The notes beneath the pieces are model-generated. The model did no database searches and was not told the origin of the DNA. It worked only from the letters and a program-made list of their open reading frames with translations. A stretch of 64,000 nucleotides of DNA from Sulfuritalea sp. GTDB lineage: Bacteria > Pseudomonadota > Gammaproteobacteria > Burkholderiales > Rhodocyclaceae. Positions within the stretch are counted from its first letter, which is position 1; each line of letters begins with the position of its first letter. A program made the translations under genes and the position numbers. Location: the NCBI GenBank assembly GCA_016712985.1, contig JADJQA010000003.1, positions 1-64,000 of the forward strand. Direction: 5' to 3'. Positions 19,220-26,882 of this stretch are shown one piece after another.

Positions 19220-19759
19220 ATGCCTGCCGCCATTATTCGTCCCTGGTACCGCGAACCCTGGCCGTGGATTCTCGCGGCGGGACCGTTCATTGTCGTGGTT
19301 GCCGCGTGCTATACGGCCTGGCTGGCCGTCAAAAGCAACGACGGGCTGGTTACCGAGGATTACTACCGGAAGGGCCTTTCCGCCAACCAGACCATTGCGA
19401 GCAGCGAACAGGCCACCCGGATGGGGCTGGTCGCGGGCGTACGGATTGCCGGCGACACTCTCGCAGTGCGCCTGGACGCGCGCGACAAGAGCTTCGTGAT
19501 GCCGCCGACGCTGGCGCTGACCATCAGCCATCCCACGCGCGCCGGCCTTGATCAGTCGCGCGTGCTGGGGCGCAACGGCGACCTCTATTCCGGCGAGGTG
19601 CGCCTGCCCGCCGCAGGGCACTGGCTGGTGCTGCTGGAAGACGAGCGCAAGACCTGGCGCCTTTTGGGCAATGTGATTCTGCCGGCAAACGGCGAAACGC
19701 TGATCGGCGCTCCGGTGACGCCGCAAGCGACCCCGGCGCCGGCCGACATCCGCAATTGA
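19220..19759 (+). CDS. ccoH: cbb3 oxidase assembly protein CcoH (FixH)
   Basis: FixH/CcoH is a single-pass membrane protein that interacts with CcoN during maturation. The 179 residues start with REPWPWILAAGPFIVVVAAC, one helix, then the family hallmark NDGLVTEDYYRKGLSANQ and a periplasmic beta domain. AAAGGAG stands in front of the ATG at 19220, 11 bases after ccoG. Confidence 0.93.
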   Translation: MPAAIIRPWYREPWPWILAAGPFIVVVAACYTAWLAVKSNDGLVTEDYYRKGLSANQTIASSEQATRMGLVAGVRIAGDTLAVRLDARDKSFVMPPTLALTISHPTRAGLDQSRVLGRNGDLYSGEVRLPAAGHWLVLLEDERKTWRLLGNVILPANGETLIGAPVTPQATPAPADIRN

Positions 19760-19786
19760 GATCGCCAAAAACGACAAGGAGAGAAC

Positions 19787-20059
19787 ATGTACAAGATCTT
19801 CTGGGTGCTGTGGCCCTCGTTCCTGGTCGCCGGAATCGCCGAAGGCCTGTTCTTTACCGTGATCGATCCGCAGGAGTTGTATCTCTTCGGTGAGCCGGTG
19901 CGTCTTTCTACGATGGCGACCTATTCGATAGGCTTCTTGTGCTTCTGGGCCATCTGCGCCGCATCAAGTTTTCTGACCTGGTTCCTGCTGCGCAGTGCGG
20001 CAGACATAAACAAGGGCGTGGGCGCCCCTGTCGGTTTTGAACACGGCGACGGAATTTGA
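19787..20059 (+). CDS. Small membrane protein downstream of ccoH
   Basis: This 90-residue protein has two hydrophobic helices (about residues 5-25 and 45-67). It follows ccoH with a GGAGAG ribosome site and is the last gene of the run. Position links it to cbb3 oxidase assembly, as similar short proteins occur at this place in related bacteria, but no function is established here. No Cys or metal motif is obvious. Confidence 0.75.
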   Translation: MYKIFWVLWPSFLVAGIAEGLFFTVIDPQELYLFGEPVRLSTMATYSIGFLCFWAICAASSFLTWFLLRSAADINKGVGAPVGFEHGDGI

Positions 20060-20075
20060 TACCTGCGGCATCAGC

Positions 20076-20094
20076 GGCAAGGCCTCTCCTTGCC
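20076..20094. terminator. Possible bidirectional hairpin between convergent genes
   Basis: The stem GGCAAGG/CCTTGCC lies between the small membrane gene and the convergent usp gene. No T-run follows, so termination is uncertain. Confidence 0.35.
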
Positions 20095-20128
20095 AAACGG
20101 CAAGTTTGCCGGTGGAGTCAACCGCGCA

Positions 20129-20572
20129 TCAGCGGTAGACCAGAACCGGTATCTTCGAGTGCGTCAGGACTTTTTGCGTTTCGGAGCCCAGCAGGAGGCC
20201 GCTGATGCCCCGCCTGCCATGCGAGGCCATGAAGATCAGATCCGCTCCCGCCTCTTCGGCCGCGGCGATGATCGCCTCGTAGGGTGTATCGCTAACGGAA
20301 CTCAGCGCCGCGCTGTCTACGCCCTCCGCCTTCGCCGCTGTTACATGCGCTGCCAGAATTTCGCTTGCCTGCTGCTCCGCCATTTCCGCAAATTTGTCGG
20401 GCGTGGTCGGATCAATCAGCGCCCCCTCGCCATAGAAGGCGACCGGGTAATCAGGCTTGGCGAAGAAAAAGGTCACCTTCGCGCTGGTTTCCCTGGCAAA
20501 GGCGATCGCACGCTTGACCGTATCGGATGACAATTGCGATCCGTCGGTTGGAACGAGTATGTGTTTGAACAT
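20129..20572 (-). CDS. Universal stress protein, UspA family
   Basis: This is a single Usp domain of 147 residues: MFKHILVPTDGSQLS, then GADLIFMASHGRRGISGLLLG and the ATP-binding Gly pattern G-x2-G-x9-G-S. Such proteins bind ATP and accumulate in stress or anaerobiosis. It is divergent from phaC and shares the perfect FNR box at 20632-20645, so oxygen-limited induction is likely. Confidence 0.9.
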   Translation of the reverse strand: MFKHILVPTDGSQLSSDTVKRAIAFARETSAKVTFFFAKPDYPVAFYGEGALIDPTTPDKFAEMAEQQASEILAAHVTAAKAEGVDSAALSSVSDTPYEAIIAAAEEAGADLIFMASHGRRGISGLLLGSETQKVLTHSKIPVLVYR

Positions 20573-20631
20573 GGGATTTCATCCTCCAAGTAACGGCCCT
20601 AGCTACCCTAGCGCCGAAAAGAACGGCCGTG

Positions 20632-20645
20632 TTGATCAAGATCAA
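20632..20645. promoter_or_regulatory. FNR-type box between usp and phaC
   Basis: TTGATCAAGATCAA is a perfect TTGAT-N4-ATCAA palindrome, 60 bases from the usp start and 95 from the phaC start, so it could serve both. Confidence 0.78.
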
Positions 20646-20739
20646 AAGCAAGCTGAACCATGCGCGACTGGCATCGGGCACAATGATACCTTGGCGGCTG
20701 CGGGATTTGAGCCGCCCTTGTGAAGTGGAGAAAATTGTC

Positions 20740-22473
20740 ATGAGTGTGACCAAACAGACCAAAGCTATGGCAACCCCCCAGGCCGCCTGGCGTGCCGTGA
20801 ATCAGGCGGTCGAGGGCAAGGTGGATCCGATCGGTGTGGCAACCCCCTTGATTCACGCACAACTGGCGTGGCTGTCTCATCCGCAGGAGATGTCGGATAC
20901 CCTGGCCGAAGTGTCGACCAGGCTTTGGGACATGCAGACGCACGCGTGGCACCGCATATTGGGCATACCGAGCAAGGATATCGTGTCGCCGCATCCCGAC
21001 GACACGCGCTTCGCCAATCCGATATGGAGCGAGTCGGCGGGCTGGGATATCGTCAAGGAATGGTATCTGGCGGTGACCCATCAGGTGCAGGACATGCTCT
21101 ATAACACCCCCGGACTGTCAGGGCGCGACCGGCGTCGCGCCGCGTTCTGGTGGCGCAAGTGGCTGAACGCGATTGCACCGACCAATTTCCTTTTCACCAA
21201 TCCGGAGGCCATGCAGAAAGCCATGGAAACCCGCGGCGAGAGTCTGCTCAGGGGGTTCAACAATTTCGTCAGCGATTTCCAGGCGGGCGACGTGCAGATG
21301 GCGCGCCCGACGGATTTCGTCGTCGGCAAGGATCTGGCAACCACGCCGGGCAAGGTGGTGTTCCGCAATCGCCTGCTGGAAGTCGTGCACTACACGCCGA
21401 CCAGGGAACAGGTCCATGAGACGCCGATCGTCATCGTCACGCCGTGGATCAACAAGTTCTACATCCTCGACCTCAACCCCAGGAAGAGCATGGTGAGGTT
21501 TCTGGTCGATCAGGGCTTCGACGTCTACATCACAAGCTGGAAGAATCCGACGGCCGACATGCGTGATGTCACTTTCGATGACTATCTGATGGAAGGTGTC
21601 GGGCAAATCATCGAAACCGCGCGCGGCATTTCGGGCGCAGCCAAGGTACATGCCGTCGGCTACTGCATCGGCGGCGCGGCGCTGACGACCTGGATGGCGT
21701 GGGCCAACGCGCATTACGAGAAGAAGCAGGTGCCGGTGGAAACGGTCACTTTGCTGACCACGCTGGTGGACTACCACAAACCCGGCGACATCGAAGTGTT
21801 CCTCGACGAAAACAGCGTCAAGTGGCTGGAAAAATCCATGGCCGAGAAGGGCTACCTCGATGGCAAGGAGATGGCATCCGCATTTCGCCTGTTGCGCTCA
21901 AACAGCCTGGTCTGGCATTACGTGGTGCGCGGCTACCTGTTTGGCGAAGCGCCGCCGCCGTTCGATGTGCTGTTCTGGAACATGGATTCGACCCGCATGC
22001 CCGCGGCGATGCATAGCTGGTACCTGCGCAACTTCTATCTCGAGAACCTGTTGATCAGGAAGGACGCATTGACCCTGGCCGGCGAGAAGATCGATCTCGG
22101 GCGGATCACCCAGCCGCTGTATTCGGTCTCGGCCGAGGATGACCATATAGCGCCGTGGCGGCAGACCTTCCGCATCAACAACTTCGTTGCCAGTTCGCGC
22201 CGCTATGTGCTGTCGAGTTCGGGCCACATTCTGGGTATCGTGAATCCGGTGGTAAATCCGCCCAAGCGCGAGTATCAGGTGGGCGTCGCCGAAAGGCACG
22301 ATACCCCGGATGAATGGCGCGAGCGGGCTGCGCATCATCAGGGTAGTTGGTGGGAGGACTGGATGGCTTGGCTGAAGCCGAAGTCGGGCAAGCTGGTGGC
22401 GGCGCCGGCCGTCGCCACGCAGGCGTTTCCCGCGCTGGCCGATGCGCCGGGCAGCTACGTCAAGGAGATCTGA
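20740..22473 (+). CDS. phaC: Class I poly(3-hydroxyalkanoate) synthase PhaC
   Basis: PhaC polymerises 3-hydroxyacyl-CoA into storage polyester on cytoplasmic granules. The 577-residue protein has the alpha/beta-hydrolase lipase-like box G-Y-C-I-G-G with catalytic Cys309. The Asp of the triad is in SAEDDHIAPW and the His in SSGHILGIVNP. VTPWINKFYILDLNP and the C-terminal SWWEDWMAWL block are typical of class I. The ATG at 20740 is preceded by GGAG; an upstream in-frame start at 20629 would read through the FNR box and is unlikely. No phaA, phaB or phasin is adjacent. Confidence 0.94.
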   Translation: MSVTKQTKAMATPQAAWRAVNQAVEGKVDPIGVATPLIHAQLAWLSHPQEMSDTLAEVSTRLWDMQTHAWHRILGIPSKDIVSPHPDDTRFANPIWSESAGWDIVKEWYLAVTHQVQDMLYNTPGLSGRDRRRAAFWWRKWLNAIAPTNFLFTNPEAMQKAMETRGESLLRGFNNFVSDFQAGDVQMARPTDFVVGKDLATTPGKVVFRNRLLEVVHYTPTREQVHETPIVIVTPWINKFYILDLNPRKSMVRFLVDQGFDVYITSWKNPTADMRDVTFDDYLMEGVGQIIETARGISGAAKVHAVGYCIGGAALTTWMAWANAHYEKKQVPVETVTLLTTLVDYHKPGDIEVFLDENSVKWLEKSMAEKGYLDGKEMASAFRLLRSNSLVWHYVVRGYLFGEAPPPFDVLFWNMDSTRMPAAMHSWYLRNFYLENLLIRKDALTLAGEKIDLGRITQPLYSVSAEDDHIAPWRQTFRINNFVASSRRYVLSSSGHILGIVNPVVNPPKREYQVGVAERHDTPDEWRERAAHHQGSWWEDWMAWLKPKSGKLVAAPAVATQAFPALADAPGSYVKEI

Positions 22474-22575
22474 ATCAGCGCGCCGCGCGCAGCAACGAAA
22501 AGACCATCCGCATCGTTTCGATTGCTTTTCCCTGCAACATTCAAGGGTATTGACATCGCTGGATCGCCAGTGTTC

Positions 22576-22589
22576 TTGACCGCGGTCAA
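22576..22589. promoter_or_regulatory. DNR/FNR-family palindrome upstream of hemerythrin
   Basis: TTGACCGCGGTCAA is a perfect dyad of the CRP/FNR family (DNR/NnrR-type half-sites TTGAC/GTCAA), 58 bases before the hemerythrin start. A DNR-like regulator is encoded four genes on. Confidence 0.75.
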
Positions 22590-22646
22590 TGTCGCCAGCG
22601 GAGGCGACGCCCAGAATTGGCCGCTGCTCAACTGAAAGATGCCGCC

Positions 22647-23096
22647 ATGTCGACCACCGCTCCGCTGCTGATACATCACAAGCACTGCGACGAACTCTTC
22701 GCCGACGCGGAAGAAGCCTGCGCCAACAATGACTGGGCGACCGGCGAGCCGGCCTTCGCGCGACTTAACGAGCAGCTTGAAACCCACTTCGCCGGCGAGG
22801 AGGAGATCCTGTTTCCCGCCTTCGAGGCCGCGACCGGAATGACTTCCGGTCCGACCGAGGTGATGCGCGCCGAGCATCGTCAGATGCGCGACCTGCTGGG
22901 GCAGATGCGGGGCGCCTTGGCGGCGCGTGATGGCGATACATTCGGCGGCGCTGCGGAGACCCTGCTGATTCTGATGCAGCAGCACAACATGAAGGAGGAG
23001 AACATTCTGTATCCCATGTGCGATAACGCCCTGGCTTCGTCGGCTGTCGCCGCTGCCCTGGCGGAGTGCCTGAAAGCGCCAGTTTCATCGGCGTGA
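22647..23096 (+). CDS. Hemerythrin HHE-domain protein
   Basis: This 149-residue four-helix protein carries the metal-binding residues of the HHE family: HHKHCDELF, ETHFAGEEEILFPAFE, EHRQMRD and QQHNMKEENILYP. It could bind a di-iron site that senses or stores O2 or NO. The ATG at 22647 is preferred over 22617. It leads a group with DUF2249 and a multi-TM protein behind the DNR-type site, consistent with nitric oxide handling. Confidence 0.85.
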   Translation: MSTTAPLLIHHKHCDELFADAEEACANNDWATGEPAFARLNEQLETHFAGEEEILFPAFEAATGMTSGPTEVMRAEHRQMRDLLGQMRGALAARDGDTFGGAAETLLILMQQHNMKEENILYPMCDNALASSAVAAALAECLKAPVSSA

Positions 23097-23114
23097 AGCG
23101 CAGCACCGGTAACC

Positions 23115-23336
23115 ATGACCACGGTGATCGATGGGCGCGAGCTGGAGCCGCCCGAGCCGATGGTGCGAACCCTGGAGGCATTGGACACGCTTGCCCCCGA
23201 CGATGATTTGCTGCTGCTGCTGTATTGCCAGCCGCAGCCGCTGTTCCGTATCCTGAGCAAGAACGGCTACACCTGGAGCGACGAGCTTCGCGCCGACGGG
23301 ACGCGCGAGATCCGGATTCGCAAACTGCCCGGCTGA
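23115..23336 (+). CDS. DUF2249 domain protein
   Basis: This compact 73-residue TusA-like fold protein (MTTVIDGRELEPPEPMVRTL, then LLLLLYCQPQPLFRILSKNG and EIRIRKLPG) matches DUF2249, commonly found beside hemerythrins and NO reductase genes. It has no TusA catalytic Cys; the only Cys is in LYCQPQ. The biochemical role is unknown. Confidence 0.8.
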   Translation: MTTVIDGRELEPPEPMVRTLEALDTLAPDDDLLLLLYCQPQPLFRILSKNGYTWSDELRADGTREIRIRKLPG

Positions 23337-23350
23337 GCGTCGTCACCCCG

Positions 23351-24646
23351 ATGGACCCAAGCCTTTCCTTCGATCAGGCGCCGCCGATTTCGGTGCCTTA
23401 TCGCTTCTTTCTGGCTGCGCCGTGGTTCGGCGTGATGGCCGGACTTCTCCTGGCATGGTCCGGAGCCGATGCCCTGGCTTCGAGGTGGACGCCGGGCGCA
23501 TTGGCGCTGACCCATCTGATCGCGCTAGGCTTCATGCTCCAGGCCATGTGCGGGGCGCTGCTTCAATTCATAGCCGTTGCGGTAGGCGCCAACGTCTGGC
23601 GCCCCAGGCTGGTCGCCAGTACGGTCCAACCCTTGCTGCTGCTTGCCACGCTGCTGCTGGTCGCGGGCTTGCTGTACGGGCGTCCCGACTGGTTGTCTGC
23701 CGCGGTTCCCTTTTTTCTGCTGGCAATCGGCGGCCTGGTTGTGGTGGTGGCGCTGGCCTTGTGGCGGACACCGGCTACCGGGATGACCTTGTGGGCCATG
23801 CGCATGGCGATCGGGGGACTGGCAATCACCGTGCTGCTGGGAGCGCTTCTCGCCGAGGCTCTGGCGCATGGCTTCGCCGTACCCCTGGTCGAGCTGACCG
23901 ACGTTCACCTGGCGTGGGGCCTCGGCGGTTGGGCGCTGATCCTGCTGGCCGGCGTGTCCTATCAAGTGGTGCCGATGTTTCAACTGACGCGGCCGTATCC
24001 ACCCTGGTTCGCTCGCTGGTTTGCGCCCCTGCTGCTGTTTTTCCTCGTTGCCTGGTCGTTGCAGCTTTTTCCTGGCGATGCGCGCTGGTCGCCGATGATC
24101 GCGTTGCCCCTGCTGTTGATTCTGTCTGCCTATGCGGGAATCACCTTGTGGCTGCAGCACACGCGCCGGAGGAAGATCCATGACGCGACTTCCCTGTATT
24201 TTCGTGTCGCCATGCTGTCCTTGCTCGCCTTCGCCGTTTCGGCGGCGGCGATTTTTCTCCTTCCGGAAATCGCCGCCGATCCGCGATCCGCTATCTGGCT
24301 GGGCGTGTTGGCTCTTGCCGGCGTCTTCGTTTCCGCCATCACCGGAATGATGTACAAGATCGTGCCTTTCCTCAACTGGCTACATCTGCAGCGCTTGGGT
24401 GCGCCCTTGTCGGCCGTTCCCAACATGAAGAAGATGATTACCGCCGAAGCCATGACGGGCCAGTTACGGCTGCATGTGCTCGCCTTGTTGCTGCTGCTGG
24501 CGGCCGTCTGGCTGCCCGGACTGAGCCGCTTGGCCGGAGTGGCCTTCGCCGCCTCATGCGCCTGGCTGGGCTGGAATCTGGTTGCCGCGGTCCGGCGCTA
24601 CCTGGATTTCAGAGATCGAATTCGCGCAAGCGGTTCACATCGTTGA
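23351..24646 (+). CDS. Multi-pass membrane protein of the NO module
   Basis: This 431-residue, very hydrophobic protein has about 12 helices. Conserved-looking polar residues sit in helices: LTHLIALGFMLQAMCGALLQ, VELTDVHLAWGLGGWALIL and GMMYKIVPFLNWLHLQRLG. These recall NnrS-type and haem-copper-oxidase-subunit-I-like proteins, and such proteins accompany hemerythrin/DUF2249 genes in Rhodocyclales. A haem or copper role in NO metabolism is inferred only. The ATG at 23351 is 15 bases after the DUF2249 stop. Its 3' end overlaps the convergent regulator by 38 bases. Confidence 0.6.
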   Translation: MDPSLSFDQAPPISVPYRFFLAAPWFGVMAGLLLAWSGADALASRWTPGALALTHLIALGFMLQAMCGALLQFIAVAVGANVWRPRLVASTVQPLLLLATLLLVAGLLYGRPDWLSAAVPFFLLAIGGLVVVVALALWRTPATGMTLWAMRMAIGGLAITVLLGALLAEALAHGFAVPLVELTDVHLAWGLGGWALILLAGVSYQVVPMFQLTRPYPPWFARWFAPLLLFFLVAWSLQLFPGDARWSPMIALPLLLILSAYAGITLWLQHTRRRKIHDATSLYFRVAMLSLLAFAVSAAAIFLLPEIAADPRSAIWLGVLALAGVFVSAITGMMYKIVPFLNWLHLQRLGAPLSAVPNMKKMITAEAMTGQLRLHVLALLLLLAAVWLPGLSRLAGVAFAASCAWLGWNLVAAVRRYLDFRDRIRASGSHR

Positions 24647-25303
24647 TGGTGATCTGTTTGCCGCTGACACCAATCAGGCCATTGGCCGAGAGATCGTGAA
24701 AGATCCGCGAGAGCGTTTCCGGCGTCAGATTCAAGCGCGAGGCGATCACCTGCTTCGAGGTCGGCAGCGAAATGTCGACCGCTCCGTCGGCGGATTCGTT
24801 CTGCGGGCATTGCTGCAGCAGATAGCCGACCACGCGCTGTGCCGAGGAGCGCAAGGAATAGGTTTCAACATCCTGAACCAGGGAATGCAGCCGCAGCGAA
24901 AGCCCGGCCAGCATGCGCCGGGCGAACAGGGGCTCGGTTTCTGAGAAGTTCGAAGACCGGGGCGCTGGCGATATGCAGCAGCAGGCTGTCTATCAGGCCT
25001 TCGGCAAATACCGGGTACGGACGGTCCATGAACATCACCGCCTCGCCGAAGCTCTGGCGCGGCCCGACAATCTGCACCACCTTTTCGTTGCCCTGCGACG
25101 AAGGGAAGGCCAGCTTGACCTGGCCGAAGACCACGACGAAGAACCCCTTCGCCGGGTCACCCTTTTGAAACAGCATCTCGCCTTTGGCGAGTCGGCGCTC
25201 GCGGCACGCGGTTTCCAGGGCGGCAATCTGCGCCGGAGCAAGTTCCTGGAACAGCGGCAGGCGGGCAAGAATCTGGGGAATGTCGAGGGCGGCTCTCGTG
25301 CAT
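24609..25303 (-). CDS. CRP/FNR-family regulator, DNR-like
   Basis: This cyclic-nucleotide-binding-fold regulator is about 230 residues after correction: cNMP domain (LPLFQELAP, KGEMLFQKGDPAKGFFVVV, QSFGEAVMFMDRPYP), dimer helix, and HTH with TSKQVIASRLNLTPETLSRIF. The N-terminal cysteines of FNR are absent, so it resembles the DNR group that senses NO through haem. Two indels break it: near 25293, just after the ATG at 25303, and an extra C near 24935. Recognition residues E-x-x-S-R fit TTGAC/GTCAA sites such as 22576-22589. It is convergent with the membrane gene it may control. Confidence 0.75.
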
Positions 25304-25344
25304 GGGGATACTCTTGGTTTATCGACTGAACCTTACCATGCAAA

Positions 25345-25608
25345 GTGCTGACTGAGAAAGTCATCGGGGAGTCTGCCGGTATTTTTGTCGCGCCCCACCG
25401 CGTGATGTTCCTGTCTGGCGCCGTCCAGGCGCTGGCAGCCATGGCGTTCTGGTCGCTCGAACTCGGTGGACGGTCCGGGTTCTGGCCGGCGCCAGCCTGG
25501 CCGATGCTGACGATCTTGCCGGCGTCCGTGCTGCACGCCTTCGGTCTGTGGGCCTGGCGCTATGCGCCCTGCTGCTGGCGTCCGCGGGCCGATGGCAGGC
25601 CGGGCTAG
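25345..25608 (+). CDS. Small hydrophobic protein, NnrS N-terminus-like fragment
   Basis: The 87 residues include AGIFVAPHRVMFLSGAVQALAAM and SGFWPAPAWPML, resembling the start of NnrS-family haem-copper membrane proteins, which are normally near 400 residues. As written it ends at a TAG after a frame change near 25550; the other frame reads on as GLALCALLLASAGRWQAGLAR toward SirB. It is either a truncated NnrS relic or a short membrane protein with an indel. Confidence 0.4.
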   Translation: MLTEKVIGESAGIFVAPHRVMFLSGAVQALAAMAFWSLELGGRSGFWPAPAWPMLTILPASVLHAFGLWAWRYAPCCWRPRADGRPG

Positions 25609-25613
25609 CAAGG

Positions 25614-26003
25614 ATGTACAGCCTGGTCAAATACGTGCATGTGGCCAGCGTGGTGCTGAGCCTGGTTGGGTTCTTTGTGCGCGGCATTCTGATGATCCGT
25701 GCCTCGCCACTGTTGAACGCACGCTGGATCAGGGTGCTGCCTCACATCAACGACACCATCCTGCTGGTCGCGGCCCTGTCGCTGGCGGTGATGTCGGAAC
25801 AATATCCGTTTGTTGCTGGCTGGGCCACCGCAAAGGTACTGGGGGTGATTGCCTACATCATTCTCGGTTCCCTGGCGCTGCGCGCGGGTAGTACGCGGAA
25901 CATGCGCATCGCCTGCTGGCTGGCGGCGCTGGCGACATTCGGCTGGATCGTCTCGGTGGCCTTGACGCGCCGGCCGATGGGCTTTCTGGCGGCGCTGAAT
26001 TAA
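25614..26003 (+). CDS. SirB-family membrane protein
   Basis: This 129-residue, four-helix protein has the SirB2 layout: KYVHVASVVLSLVGFFVRG, then VLPHINDTILLVAALSLAV and a basic C-terminus. The family is widespread and of unknown function, often beside anaerobic or nitrogen-oxide genes. Its end overlaps the convergent fnr by 4 bases. Confidence 0.75.
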   Translation: MYSLVKYVHVASVVLSLVGFFVRGILMIRASPLLNARWIRVLPHINDTILLVAALSLAVMSEQYPFVAGWATAKVLGVIAYIILGSLALRAGSTRNMRIACWLAALATFGWIVSVALTRRPMGFLAALN

Positions 26004-26758
26004 CGGATCCGGCCGTCGGCCGGAGCCAGCAGGGACTTGAGCCGGGGAATATTCATGATTCGGATGTGCTTTTGTTGCACGGAGATCAGCCCTTCGTCCT
26101 GGAAATGCGAGAAGGTGCGGCTCACGGTTTCCAGCTTTAGGCCGAGATAGGAGCCGATCTCCTCGCGCGTCATGCGCAGGTTGAAATCGGCCGGCGAGTA
26201 GCCGCGCGCGCCGAAGCGCTGCGAAAGATTCAGCAGGAAGGCGGCCAGGCGCTCTTCCGCGCGCATCGTCCCGAGCAGCATCATGACGCCGTGGTCACGC
26301 ACGATCTCGCGGCTCAGGACCTTGTGCAAGTGATGCTGCAGGGAGCGGATCTCACTGGAAAGCGCTTCCAGGTCGGCGAAGGGGATCAGGCACACCTCGC
26401 TGTCTTCGAGCGCCACGGCATTGCAGGTGTGCAGCTCGGTGCTGATGCCATCCATGCCGAGGATCTCCCCGGCCATCTGGAAGCCGGTAACCTGATCCCG
26501 CCCGTCTTCGGTCAGTACGTCGGTCTTGAAAAAACCTGTCTTGACGGCAAAGATCGACTCGAAAGGGTCGCCGGCACGATACAGGTGGTGGCCGCGCTTC
26601 AGTTTGCGCCCGCCGCCGATCAGGTTGTCAAGGCGGCCCATGTCACCTTCTGAAAGACCCAACGGCAGGCACAACTCGCGCAAGTTGCACTGCGAACAGG
26701 CGAGCTTGAGACCCGGCGGGATGAGCGGGATCACCTTCTGCTTGGCGTTTGCGTGCAC
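26000..26758 (-). CDS. fnr: Fumarate/nitrate reduction regulator FNR
   Basis: This is the global anaerobic transcription regulator, 252 residues. The O2-sensing [4Fe-4S] ligands are Cys21, Cys24, Cys30 (CSQCNLRELC) and Cys112 (LHTCNAV). The cNMP-binding fold is followed by the HTH REEIGSYLGLKLETVSRTFSHFQ, whose E-x-x-S-R reads TTGAT half-sites. It starts with GTG at 26758 and is divergent from hemN across a near-perfect FNR box at 26791-26804, so hemN activation or autoregulation is likely. It is the obvious regulator for the FNR boxes before cld, ccoN and phaC. Confidence 0.93.
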   Translation of the reverse strand: MHANAKQKVIPLIPPGLKLACSQCNLRELCLPLGLSEGDMGRLDNLIGGGRKLKRGHHLYRAGDPFESIFAVKTGFFKTDVLTEDGRDQVTGFQMAGEILGMDGISTELHTCNAVALEDSEVCLIPFADLEALSSEIRSLQHHLHKVLSREIVRDHGVMMLLGTMRAEERLAAFLLNLSQRFGARGYSPADFNLRMTREEIGSYLGLKLETVSRTFSHFQDEGLISVQQKHIRIMNIPRLKSLLAPADGRIR

Positions 26759-26790
26759 GCTGCTTGCGTTACCCGGCGAGGGGTACCCCT

Positions 26791-26804
26791 TTGATCTGTG
26801 TCAA
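26791..26804. promoter_or_regulatory. FNR-type box between fnr and hemN
   Basis: TTGATCTGTGTCAA has one mismatch to TTGAT-N4-ATCAA. It lies 33 bases from the fnr start and about 79 from the hemN start. Confidence 0.72.
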
Positions 26805-26882
26805 CCCAACCACGGTGCGTTTGCGGCATCCTGTGCACTTGCGCAAAACCTGCGCGCTTGCCGCAATTCCATACTCTGGCCA

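Noticed and set aside
25190..25209. AGTCGGCGCTCGCGGCACGC as another copy of the dispersed repeat
   Set aside because: It has two mismatches to the consensus and encodes ordinary family residues (R-E-R-R-L-A) of the DNR-like regulator on the opposite strand. Probably chance in GC-rich DNA.
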